From assembly GCA_028287545.1 (NCBI GenBank), contig JAQBPL010000402.1, positions 1 through 16,487 on the forward strand: DNA of 16,487 nt. Reading direction: 5' to 3'. A program made the translations under genes and the position numbers. The notes below the pieces were generated by a model that saw nothing but the letters and a program-made list of their open reading frames with translations, was not told the DNA's origin and did not search any database. This DNA is from Vulcanimicrobiota bacterium. GTDB lineage: Bacteria > Eremiobacterota > Eremiobacteria > Baltobacterales > Baltobacteraceae. Numbering within the stretch: position 1 is the stretch's first letter; each line of letters begins with the position of its first letter. This document shows, one piece after another, positions 8,985-15,853 of the stretch.

Positions 8985-9907
8985 TGGACGGCGCGCACAG
9001 GGCGCTCGCCGCGGCGCTCGTGCTCGCGGCCGTCGCGCCAAATGGTCTCGGACGGTGGACGACGGGGCCGCCGCTGCCGACGGCGCGCAGCGAAGTCGCC
9101 GTGGCGGCGCTCGGCTCGCGCTTGTACGTCGTAGGCGGCTTCGCGCGCGGCGGCGATCAGCGGCTCGTGGAAGAGCTCGACGTCGATAGCGGGCGCTGGC
9201 GCGCTCGTGCGTCGCTGCCGCGCGGAATGAACCACGTCGGGGTGGTCAGCTTCAACGGCAAGCTCTACGCGTTCGGAGGCTTCGGCGCGGAGACCGGCGC
9301 GCCGTCGGCGGACGCGGTCGTCTACGATCCTGCGGACGACCGGTGGCGCGCGCTCGCGCCCGTTCCGACCGCACGCGGATCGATCTCCGTCGCCGTGCTC
9401 GGCAACGCGATCCATCTCGTCGGCGGTCACGAGCGGCGCAGCGTCGCGACGCACGACGTCTACGATCCCGTCGCGAACGCGTACGCGCACGCCGCCCCGC
9501 TTCCGGTCGGGCGCGACCACATGGGCCTGGTCGCGTACGGCGGAAAGCTCTATGCGATCGCGGGCCGGATCGACGATTACGCGCACAACACGTCGTTCTG
9601 CGACGTCTACGATCCGGCGTCGGACCGGTGGACTGCGTGCCAACCAATGCCGTCGCGCCGCAGCGGGATGGCGGTGGCCGTGTATCACGACCGAATCCAG
9701 GCGATCGGCGGCGAAGAGCGCGCCGGCGTGTTCGTAGCGAACGAAGCATATGATCCGCGAACGAATGCGTGGACGGCGCTCGCGCCGCTGCCGGAAGGAC
9801 GCCACGGCACGGGCGCCGCGACGATCGGAGACCGGTTGTACGTCCCGGCCGGCGGCCCGGCTCCCGGCGGCAGCCAGTCGACCACGCTGTTCGTCTACGA
9901 GCGATAG
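8984..9907 (+). CDS. Secreted Kelch-repeat beta-propeller protein
   Basis: This 307-residue protein has a signal-peptide-like N-terminus (hydrophobic about 7-20) followed by six Kelch-type repeats. Each has a hydrophobic strand ending in GG (for example LYVVGGF, LYAFGGF, IHLVGG, LYAIAGR, IQAIGG, LYVPAGG) and then a YDP...W strand (VVYDPADDRWRALAPVP, DVYDPVANAYAHAAPLP, DVYDPASDRWTACQPMP, EAYDPRTNAWTALAPLP). The N-terminal GRWTTGPPLPTARS appears to supply the last strand of blade six, so the propeller probably closes by a Velcro-type overlap. Such domains bind proteins or glycans; no enzyme motif is seen. The start is ATG 8984, supported by the adjacent candidate promoter rather than a ribosome-binding site. 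The frame remains open upstream inside the preceding gene, but that composition is shadow-like. The 3' end overlaps the M50 protease gene by 13 nt, tail to tail. Confidence 0.85.
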   Translation: MDGAHRALAAALVLAAVAPNGLGRWTTGPPLPTARSEVAVAALGSRLYVVGGFARGGDQRLVEELDVDSGRWRARASLPRGMNHVGVVSFNGKLYAFGGFGAETGAPSADAVVYDPADDRWRALAPVPTARGSISVAVLGNAIHLVGGHERRSVATHDVYDPVANAYAHAAPLPVGRDHMGLVAYGGKLYAIAGRIDDYAHNTSFCDVYDPASDRWTACQPMPSRRSGMAVAVYHDRIQAIGGEERAGVFVANEAYDPRTNAWTALAPLPEGRHGTGAATIGDRLYVPAGGPAPGGSQSTTLFVYER

Positions 9908-10983
9908 CCGCCGAGCCAGCGCATCACCGATTCGGGCGTCACCACGGCGGTGGCCGTTCCCTGCGAATTCGTCAACGCCACGGCGTGCGCTTTGTTCGCC
10001 AGGTGTTCGATCGCGCCGGCGGCGGATGTCGTCGCCGGAACCTCGTCGAGATCTTCGACGTGCGTCATGAGTCCCGTCACGTAGCTCCGTTCGAGCTCGT
10101 CATCGGGCAGCCGGCTCACCGTGTCGTACGAGAGCAGACCGAGGACGCGATCTCCCAGAGTGACCGGCAACGTGCGCAGACCCGTGTGCCGGAATGCTTC
10201 GAGCGCGTCGATCCCGCGCGCATCCGCCGAGATGGAGAATTCCGGCGAGACGGCTAATTCGCCGGCGGTGCGGCCTTGCATCGCTCGCGACATCGCGATC
10301 CGCGTCTGCTCGGCGCTGCCGGCCTGCAGCAAGAACCAGCCGATGAGGGTCGTCCACAGTCCGGCGCCGACGTTGTACGCGAGCGCCTCGAAGATCCCGA
10401 AGGCGACGATCGCGCTTGCCAAAATGCGGCCGATGGTCACCGTGATCGAGGTCGCGCGCTCGCGGCTTCCGCTGATGCGCCACACGAGGGAGTGCAGCAC
10501 GCGACCGCCGTCCAGCGGATAGGCCGGGATGAGATTGAAGATGGCGAGCACGACGTTGACATACGCCAAATAGGCGAACAGCACGCCGATCGTCGTCGAG
10601 CCGAGCGCTTGCGCGAATCCGAAGAAGAGCGCCCCGACGACGAGGCTCATCAACGGCCCGACCGCCGAGATCCAAGCCTCGCCTGGTGCGTCTTTGGGCT
10701 CGTCCTCGAACTGCGAGACGCCGCCGAAGATGAACAGCATGATGCCGCGGACGCGGATCCCCCGCGCGCGGGCCACGAGTGAGTGAGCGAGCTCGTGGAC
10801 GAGCACGCTCGCAAAGAACAGCACCGAGCCGACCACTCCGAGGGCGATCCGCGCCGCGATCCCGAGCTCGGTCCGATGGAGCGGCCCGGTCGGGTCGGCG
10901 AGGGACCACGCCACGAAGGCGAACACGAAGATCCAGCTCAGGCTGACGCTGATCTCGATCCCGAAGACCGACGCAATGCGCAC
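9895..10983 (-). CDS. M50 site-2-type membrane metalloprotease with CBS domain pair
   Basis: This 362-residue protein is a polytopic metalloprotease of the site-2 protease class. The zinc-binding HELAH is at 63-67 inside a membrane helix, and the third zinc ligand is Asp158 in NLIPAYPLDGGRVLHSLVW. Between them lies the GPLMSLVVGALFF helix. The C-terminal third (about 220-362) has the look of a CBS pair (SADARGIDALEAFRHTGLRT, TLGDRVLGLLSYDTV, ALTNSQGTATAVVTPESVMR), which in this subgroup senses adenine nucleotides or other ligands. These enzymes cut transmembrane substrates such as anti-sigma factors. GTG 10983 is chosen because AGGAGG (10991-10996) lies 7 nt upstream and the resulting MRIASVFGIEI matches family starts. 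ATG 11004 would add 7 residues. No sigma factor or anti-sigma gene is next to it, so the substrate is unknown. Confidence 0.92.
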   Translation of the reverse strand: MRIASVFGIEISVSLSWIFVFAFVAWSLADPTGPLHRTELGIAARIALGVVGSVLFFASVLVHELAHSLVARARGIRVRGIMLFIFGGVSQFEDEPKDAPGEAWISAVGPLMSLVVGALFFGFAQALGSTTIGVLFAYLAYVNVVLAIFNLIPAYPLDGGRVLHSLVWRISGSRERATSITVTIGRILASAIVAFGIFEALAYNVGAGLWTTLIGWFLLQAGSAEQTRIAMSRAMQGRTAGELAVSPEFSISADARGIDALEAFRHTGLRTLPVTLGDRVLGLLSYDTVSRLPDDELERSYVTGLMTHVEDLDEVPATTSAAGAIEHLANKAHAVALTNSQGTATAVVTPESVMRWLGGYRS

Positions 10984-10990
10984 GACGAGC

Positions 10991-10996
10991 CCTCCT
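10991..10996 (-). promoter_or_regulatory. Shine-Dalgarno site fixing the M50 protease start
   Basis: On the minus strand the sequence reads AGGAGG with a 7-nt spacer to the GTG at 10983. This favours the GTG over the in-frame ATG at 11004, which has no such site. Confidence 0.75.
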
Positions 10997-11077
10997 GGGG
11001 GCATCGTACCACGAGCCGCCGCCGCCTGCTTGTCGTCTGCGGCTGCATGATACCGAAAGATCCACCATCTGGGTGAC

Positions 11078-11107
11078 TTGTCCCGATCGCGACGGATCGC
11101 CTATTCT
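11078..11107 (+). promoter_or_regulatory. Candidate sigma-70-like promoter of fdhA
   Basis: TTGTCC (11078-11083) and TATTCT (11102-11107) are separated by 18 bp and resemble -35 and -10 hexamers. The predicted transcript would have a leader of about 105 nt before the fdhA ATG at 11219. The remaining intergenic region (10984-11218) shows no other clear motif. A minus-strand promoter for the protease gene must also lie here, with TATCAT near 11047-11052 as a weak -10 candidate. Confidence 0.35.
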
Positions 11108-11218
11108 GATGCTGCTCGCGACGAGACGCTCTAAAAGAACCCTGGTTGGACGAGCTATGCAGCGGCCGCCGCGTTCTGGGCCGCAAACGGTACGCAAAAC
11201 ACCTGAAGAGGACAGTAC

Positions 11219-12403
11219 ATGGCAGAGAATCGCGGCGTCGTCTATCTTGGAACGGAGAAAGTTGCCGTTCAGGCGATCGATTTTCCGAAGCTCGAGCACG
11301 AGAATCGGAAGCTTCCGCACGCCGTCATCTTGAAGATCGTCTCGACGAACATTTGCGGCAGCGATCAACACATGGTCCGCGGCCGAACGACCGCGCCTAA
11401 AGGCATGGTCCTTGGCCACGAGATTACGGGCGAAGTCATCGAGAAAGGGGACGACGTCGAGTTCATTAACGTCGGCGACCTCGTTTCCGTGCCGTTCAAC
11501 GTGGCATGCGGACGCTGCCGCAACTGCAAGGAACGCCGCACCGACGTTTGCTTGAACGTCAACCATAGCCGCGCGGGTGGGGCCTACGGGTACGTCGATC
11601 TCGGCGGCTGGACCGGCGGACAGGCGAACTACGTCATGGTCCCGTACGCCGACTTCAATCTTTTGAAGTTCCCCGACAAAGCCCAGGCGATGGAAAGAAT
11701 CCTCGATCTGACCTGTCTTACGGACATTCTTCCGACGGGTTACCACGGTGCCGTGAGCGCCGGCGTCGGAACCGGCTCGACGGTGTACATCGCCGGCGCG
11801 GGACCGGTAGGGCTTGCAGCGGCAGGAGCATCTCAGCTGCTCGGCGCCGCATGCATCATCGTCGCCGATTTGAACAAGGAGCGTCTCGCCCACGCAAAGC
11901 GCTTCGGCTTCGAAACGATCGACCTCTCCGTTGACGCACCGATACCGGACCAGCTCCACCAAATTCTCGGTGTCCCCGAAGTAGACGCCGCCATCGACTG
12001 TGTGGGCTTTGAGGCGCACGGCGTCGGTGGTGATGCGCAGCCTGCCGTCGTTCTGAATACGGCCATGGAAATCACTCGGGCGGGTGGAGCGATCGGCATT
12101 CCCGGGCTCTACGTTACGGAGGATCCTGGGGCGTCCACGGATGCCGCCAAGCATGGCAGCCTCAACTTACGTTTTGGTGTCGGCTGGGCAAAATCGCTGT
12201 CGTTCTACACAGGTCAGACGCCCGTGATGAAGTACAATCGCGAGCTGATGATGGCCATCTTGTACGATCGCATTAAAATCGCCGACATCGTAGGTGTGCA
12301 GGTCATCTCGTTGGACCAGGCGCCCGACGGCTACGCCCAGTTCGATCGCGGCGCACCGCACAAGTACGTCATCGATCCAAACGGCAGCTTTTCGCACAAC
12401 TAA
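11219..12403 (+). CDS. fdhA: Glutathione-independent formaldehyde dehydrogenase (zinc alcohol dehydrogenase family)
   Basis: This 394-residue protein matches the glutathione-independent formaldehyde dehydrogenase (formaldehyde dismutase-like) group in length and motif order. Catalytic zinc ligands are Cys46 (NICGSDQHM), His67-Glu68 (LGHEITGE) and probably Asp169. Structural zinc cysteines are Cys97, Cys100, Cys103 and Cys111 (ACGRCRNCKERRTDVC). The Rossmann motif is GAGPVGLAAAGASQLLGA (193-210). The insertion around NHSRAGGAYGYVDLGGWTGG (115-134) and the later DAAIDCVGFEAHG are typical of this subgroup. The enzyme oxidises formaldehyde or related aldehydes to the acid with NAD+, in the cytoplasm. 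ATG 11219 is preceded by GAAGAGGA (11205-11212). It converges on the two-component locus, with 36 bp between the stops. A nearby signalling locus suggests, but does not show, that aldehyde stress is sensed. Other aldehydes could be the true substrate. Confidence 0.9.
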   Translation: MAENRGVVYLGTEKVAVQAIDFPKLEHENRKLPHAVILKIVSTNICGSDQHMVRGRTTAPKGMVLGHEITGEVIEKGDDVEFINVGDLVSVPFNVACGRCRNCKERRTDVCLNVNHSRAGGAYGYVDLGGWTGGQANYVMVPYADFNLLKFPDKAQAMERILDLTCLTDILPTGYHGAVSAGVGTGSTVYIAGAGPVGLAAAGASQLLGAACIIVADLNKERLAHAKRFGFETIDLSVDAPIPDQLHQILGVPEVDAAIDCVGFEAHGVGGDAQPAVVLNTAMEITRAGGAIGIPGLYVTEDPGASTDAAKHGSLNLRFGVGWAKSLSFYTGQTPVMKYNRELMMAILYDRIKIADIVGVQVISLDQAPDGYAQFDRGAPHKYVIDPNGSFSHN

Positions 12404-12439
12404 AGGAAGGTCGGCTCGGCGCCCGACACTACGCGATGG

Positions 12440-12832
12440 TCAACCCTCGAGGACCGCGCGAACGCTCTCCAGCAAAACGTCGTCGTCGAACGGTTTTACC
12501 AGAAACTCGACGGCGCCGCCTCTCATTGCCTGCGTTCGCGTTTTTACATCTCCGTATGCGGTGATGAAGATGATCGGTATCCGGGGCTCCTCTTCTGCCA
12601 GCGTGGCTTGGAGTTCGAGGCCGCTCATACCAGGCATTTGGATATCGGTGATCAGGCACGCGGTCTCGCTCCGATGGCCTGAACGCAAGAACTCCTCCGC
12701 AGAAGCAAAGGCTCGCGTCTTCAAACCGACCGATTTCAGCACGCCGTGAACTGCGGACCGCACGGATTCGTCATCGTCGACGACGGCGATCAGCTCCGAT
12801 TTGGACTGGATGTTTACCACAGTTGAGACCAT
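12440..12832 (-). CDS. Receiver-only response regulator (FixJ-receiver-like, no output domain)
   Basis: This 130-residue protein is a complete CheY-like receiver: acidic pocket DDD (19-21), phospho-acceptor Asp63 in LITDIQMPGMSG, Thr91 in FITAYGD, and Lys113 in FLVKPFDDD. It ends at the last receiver helix, so there is no DNA-binding domain. Its sequence closely parallels the receiver of the next gene upstream: SVGLKTRAFASAEEFL against SVGLRAQTFASARDFL, and AMRGGAVEFLVKPF against AMKAGAVEFLTKPF. A tandem duplication with loss of the output domain is likely. It could act as a phosphate sink or protein-protein switch for the same kinase. ATG 12832 is chosen. No ribosome-binding site precedes it (the leader is CT-rich), and a TTG at 12856 would add 8 residues. 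It has its own candidate control region at 12833-12916. Confidence 0.88.
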   Translation of the reverse strand: MVSTVVNIQSKSELIAVVDDDESVRSAVHGVLKSVGLKTRAFASAEEFLRSGHRSETACLITDIQMPGMSGLELQATLAEEEPRIPIIFITAYGDVKTRTQAMRGGAVEFLVKPFDDDVLLESVRAVLEG

Positions 12833-12878
12833 AACATCGGAAAGAAAAGGACACAATTATGCGCGAAGACGACCTGAC

Positions 12879-12894
12879 GTATACCGGGGTATAC
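12879..12894. promoter_or_regulatory. Inverted repeat GTATACC-GG-GGTATAC, candidate response-regulator operator
   Basis: Two 7-bp arms, GTATACC (12879-12885) and GGTATAC (12888-12894), are separated by 2 bp. The box sits between the FixJ-type regulator (ends 12917) and the receiver-only gene (starts 12832), in the likely promoter of the latter. A CATAAT -10-like hexamer lies downstream on the minus strand at 12857-12862. A symmetric site is what a dimeric LuxR-type output domain binds, so autoregulation of the locus by its own regulator is a reasonable inference. It is not demonstrated, and the site also contains TATAC, which can serve as part of a -10. Confidence 0.5.
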
Positions 12895-12916
12895 TAGACG
12901 TAACACGGGCGGAGGA

Positions 12917-13540
12917 CTACTTGGCATGGCGATGGCCGAGCTTCGCGGCCATTCTGACCAAGTCGATCGCCGATTCTGCCTGCATCTTGCGCATGACGTG
13001 GCTGCGCTGGACCTTGACGGTGATCTCACTGGTCCCCAGCTCGGCGGCAATCTCTCTGTTGAGCTTGCCAGCGACCACTTGGCCCATTACTTGGCGTTCG
13101 CGCTCGGTGAGCATCTCGAACCGCTCGCGCAATACCGCAACTTCAGAACGCTGTTGCCGGATCGTCCGGTCCCGTTCGAGTGCTTGTTGAATCGCGTCGA
13201 GCAGATCCTGATCCCGAAACGGCTTGGTCAAGAACTCCACGGCGCCGGCCTTCATGGCCTGTACGGTCATCGGAATGTCACCATACCCGGTGATGAAGAC
13301 GATGGGAATGCGAATATTCAACCGGGTGAGTTCGCGCTGGAAATCAAGCCCGCTGAGTCCGGGCAGCCGAACATCGAGCACCAGGCAATTCGGTCCATCC
13401 GGCGGACTCTTCTGCAGGAAATCCCGTGCAGAGGCGAAGGTCTGCGCTCGCAGTCCGACGGATTTCACGATGCCCGTGATCGCGTCGCGGACGGAGACGT
13501 CATCGTCGATTATAAAGATCGTAGGCTGCTCTTCACTCAT
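12917..13540 (-). CDS. FixJ-type response regulator (receiver plus LuxR/GerE HTH)
   Basis: This 207-residue protein has a receiver domain (1-122) with acidic IDDD (11-14), phospho-acceptor Asp56 (LVLDVRLPGLSG), Thr84 and Lys106 (FLTKPFRD). A short linker helix (about 123-140) leads to a LuxR-type helix-turn-helix (143-205) with LTERERQVMGQVVAGKLNRE, IAAELGTSEITVKVQRSHVM and a final RMAAKLG. This FixJ/NodW/TodT-like design binds DNA as a phosphorylation-driven dimer. ATG 13540 has GGGGAG about 5 nt upstream. The kinase gene ends 28 bp before it in the same direction, so the two are almost certainly a cognate pair in one operon. The regulated genes are unknown. Nearby candidates are the receiver-only gene and, on the other strand, fdhA. 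Confidence 0.93.
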   Translation of the reverse strand: MSEEQPTIFIIDDDVSVRDAITGIVKSVGLRAQTFASARDFLQKSPPDGPNCLVLDVRLPGLSGLDFQRELTRLNIRIPIVFITGYGDIPMTVQAMKAGAVEFLTKPFRDQDLLDAIQQALERDRTIRQQRSEVAVLRERFEMLTERERQVMGQVVAGKLNREIAAELGTSEITVKVQRSHVMRKMQAESAIDLVRMAAKLGHRHAK

Positions 13541-13568
13541 CGACGCTCCCCGTTTCGTGAGCCGAGCG

Positions 13569-14729
13569 CTAGCCTGCGTGCTCGGCACCGTCATCGGCCT
13601 TCGTCGGCAGGGTGAACCGAAGGACAACGCCATGGGGTTCGTTGGGCGTTGCCAGCAGCCGTCCGCCGTGAGCCTCGATAATCGACCGGCTGATCGAGAG
13701 CCCCATGCCCATGCCTTCGGGCTTGGTCGTGAAGAAGGACCTGAACAAGCGGTCGAAATTCGCGGGGTCCACGCCCGGGCCGGAATCCCGCACTTCGACG
13801 AACACAGCGTCCGGCTCGCTTCCGGAGCCCACCACCAATTCGCGCGGTCTGTCGTGCACCTCATTCATCGCCTCAACGGCGTTGACGATTAAATTGAGGA
13901 TCACTTGCTGCAGTTGGATTCGATCTGCCGGGAGCAGAGGCAGCCCGCTCGATAACCGCGTCTCCAGCTTGACGGAACTTCTCTGCAACTCGTTCTGCGT
14001 CAGGGCGATGATCTCTCGGATGGCCTCGTTCATGTCCAAGAAGTCTCTACGCGCCGGCATTTTCTTGACGAGCGCGCGAATGCGCTGGATGACCTCGGCT
14101 GCTCGCCTGCCGTCTCTGACGATAAGTCCAAGATACAGACGAGCCTCTTCAAGGTTCGGCGTCTGAGCGGCGAGGTAGCGCGAAGCGGTGCCGGCATTGG
14201 AGACCACTCCGGTGAGGGGCTGGTTGATCTCATGGGCGATCGAGGCCGTCATCTCGCCCACGAGCATCACTCGATTGGCGTGCGCGAGCTCCGCCTGCGC
14301 CTGACGCAACGCTTCTTCGGCGCGGAGGTTGGCCTCGAGAACGAGTTGGTCCGCGCGGGTGCGCGTTCTAGACACCAACGTCGTGATCACTCCGGAGGTC
14401 GTCAAAAAAAGCACGACGGCGATACCATCGAACGGATCGTTTATCTGAAAAGTGAATATCGGCGGCGTAAAATAGTAGTCCAAAGACGCAACCGCGATGA
14501 GCGAGACAACGGCCGATGAAACGAAGCTCCCCCAAAGGGACAGCAGAATGATAAGGGTGAAATACAGACACAGGGCCGTAGCGAGATTGAGGCCGAGACG
14601 ATCGGCGACGAACGTCACCAACGCGAGAGCAGCGATGCCGAACAGCGTTTGAGCGACTGCACGCCAAGAGCCGCGTAAACGGCCGTTGAGAGCTTCCGAC
14701 GGCAAGGTCGCGTACTCAAAGGATGCCAT
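13569..14729 (-). CDS. Sensor histidine kinase with DUF4118-like membrane domain
   Basis: This 386-residue kinase has a KdpD/DUF4118-like membrane part (about 25-120) with four hydrophobic helices and LDYYFTPPIFTFQINDP between them, typical of that domain. A short coiled helix follows (about 122-155). Next are the HisKA H-box GEMTASIAHEINQPL with His166, the N-box NLIVNAVEAM with Asn283, the G1 box DSGPGV (315-320) and the G2 region GMGMGLSIS (339-347). It should autophosphorylate on His166 and pass phosphate to the FixJ-type regulator encoded 28 bp downstream. There is no PAS or large periplasmic sensor, so the signal is probably perceived in or near the membrane. The start ATG 14729 has no strong ribosome-binding site, but the next candidate Met is far inside. 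The sensed signal is unknown. The convergent fdhA makes an aldehyde-related cue conceivable. Confidence 0.93.
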   Translation of the reverse strand: MASFEYATLPSEALNGRLRGSWRAVAQTLFGIAALALVTFVADRLGLNLATALCLYFTLIILLSLWGSFVSSAVVSLIAVASLDYYFTPPIFTFQINDPFDGIAVVLFLTTSGVITTLVSRTRTRADQLVLEANLRAEEALRQAQAELAHANRVMLVGEMTASIAHEINQPLTGVVSNAGTASRYLAAQTPNLEEARLYLGLIVRDGRRAAEVIQRIRALVKKMPARRDFLDMNEAIREIIALTQNELQRSSVKLETRLSSGLPLLPADRIQLQQVILNLIVNAVEAMNEVHDRPRELVVGSGSEPDAVFVEVRDSGPGVDPANFDRLFRSFFTTKPEGMGMGLSISRSIIEAHGGRLLATPNEPHGVVLRFTLPTKADDGAEHAG

Positions 14730-15027
14730 TGCGTGCCGCGTCGATCATGAGCTCGTCTCCAGTGCGGACCTTGTGACTTCGCGTGAGCGAGAGACGAGCA
14801 CCTTCGGCGATGCGGGAGTGCGTACGCTTCGCTGTTCGGGGTGCCTGCAGGCGGCTTCTACGTCCGCGCCGGCCAAGGCGAGGACGCCGAAAAATTGGGT
14901 TTGCATTGGCGCGGAGGAGGCATCCGAACCGGCCAGGGATTGTACGGTGGTCACGTTTCTGGTTCCGAACTGCATGCGGTTTTGGCCGGCGTCGACCCAG
15001 ATCGCGCCGAGGCGGGGAGGTCCGACG
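14730..15027. other. Divergent intergenic region between kinase operon and pentapeptide-repeat gene
   Basis: These 298 bp contain no gene I can support. Several frames are open on both strands, but their composition looks like chance. The region must hold the promoter for the minus-strand kinase operon and probably one for the plus-strand gene. I see a 10-bp perfect palindrome, GCCTGCAGGC (14843-14852), but no convincing -35/-10 pair. The ribosome-binding site GGGGAGG for the next gene is at 15014-15020. Confidence 0.5.
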
Positions 15028-15810
15028 ATGAATAGACCTCATGTCATCTGGATTCTCGTAGCGGGCGTCTTGGCAGGCGTCGAGTCTACCCGAACTGCTT
15101 GCGCCCAACCTGAGCTCGGCCGCTCGCTCACGCTGTCTCAAGTTCGCGCGATACTGAAGGCCGCTCCCGGTCATGCAAACTTTGCGGGGAAACAGATCAT
15201 CAACCTCGATCTTGGCAATCTCGATTTTCGCGGCGCCAACTTCGACCGTTGCAATCTCTTCGAGACCACGTTTCATGGCGCCAACCTTAGCCACGCATCC
15301 CTCGTCGGCGCCTTTCTCTCGGCCACGAAATTTCCCGGTGCAAATCTTCAAGGGGCGCGCTTGATGGGGGCGACCTTCCTCACGACAGCCGAGGGCGCGA
15401 ACTTCTCAGGTGCCGATCTCTCGCGCGCCAGCGGCTACCTCATTGCTCCGCAAGGCCTCTTCGTCCGTGCGAATCTCTCGCGGGCCAGGCTGCGCCCGGA
15501 CATGACCAATCAGCCGATGGGGCTGCTCCACACGATCCTTTCGCAGGCCGATCTGACCGATGCAAACCTGGCCGGCACCGACCTCACCTTCGCCAACCTG
15601 ACCTCGGCGAAGTTCGTTCGCGCCAACCTTCGCGGCGCCAATTTCGATCAAGCCGACCTGAGTCGCGCGAACTTCGCCGGCGCAGACGTCACGGATGCAA
15701 ACTTTTCGAAAGCCGATATCTCGCAGACCGTCTTCACGAACGTTCGTGGGCGAGCGTCGATGCGCGGCCTCGAGTTAGCACTCAACCGCGACCAGGCGAT
15801 ATTCAAGTAG
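15028..15810 (+). CDS. Secreted pentapeptide-repeat protein
   Basis: This 260-residue protein has an N-terminal signal peptide (hydrophobic 7-18, cleavage after ACA at about residue 26) and then pentapeptide repeats of the A(D/N)LXX type. They run from about 59 to 133 (NLDFRGANFDRCNL, ATKFPGANLQGARL) and again from about 147 to 237 (ADLTDANLAGTDLTFANL, FVRANLRGANFDQADLSRAN). This pattern folds into a right-handed quadrilateral beta helix. A break at about 135-170 (SGYLIAPQGLF, RPDMTNQPMGLLHTILSQ) interrupts the coil. The start ATG 15028 has GGGGAGG 7 nt upstream. An upstream open frame exists, but it lacks the signal peptide and looks non-coding. No enzymatic motif is visible. The signal peptide makes a gyrase-mimic role unlikely and points to the periplasm or cell surface. 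Cys25 is not in a good lipobox. Confidence 0.9.
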   Translation: MNRPHVIWILVAGVLAGVESTRTACAQPELGRSLTLSQVRAILKAAPGHANFAGKQIINLDLGNLDFRGANFDRCNLFETTFHGANLSHASLVGAFLSATKFPGANLQGARLMGATFLTTAEGANFSGADLSRASGYLIAPQGLFVRANLSRARLRPDMTNQPMGLLHTILSQADLTDANLAGTDLTFANLTSAKFVRANLRGANFDQADLSRANFAGADVTDANFSKADISQTVFTNVRGRASMRGLELALNRDQAIFK

Positions 15811-15853
15811 CATCGGGACGACGCGCCGACGTTCGCGCGACGACGACCGGCTC

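Noticed and set aside
10100..12154. Long minus-strand open frame across fdhA and the M50 gene
   Set aside because: It runs antisense to fdhA and out of frame with the protease. Its composition is shadow-like and no domain is recognisable.
12404..12439. Weak GTCGG...CCGAC stem between fdhA and the receiver-only gene as a shared terminator
   Set aside because: The stem is only 5 bp, with an 8-nt loop and no T-tract.
14841..15035. Short plus-strand frame in the kinase/pentapeptide intergenic region
   Set aside because: No ribosome-binding site, no recognisable domain, and it overlaps the well-supported start at 15028. Equally long frames exist on the other strand.
15028..15110. Lipoprotein signal in the pentapeptide-repeat protein (Cys25)
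   Set aside because: The residues before the Cys (TRTA) do not form a lipobox. An ordinary signal peptidase I site (ACA before Gln27) fits better.
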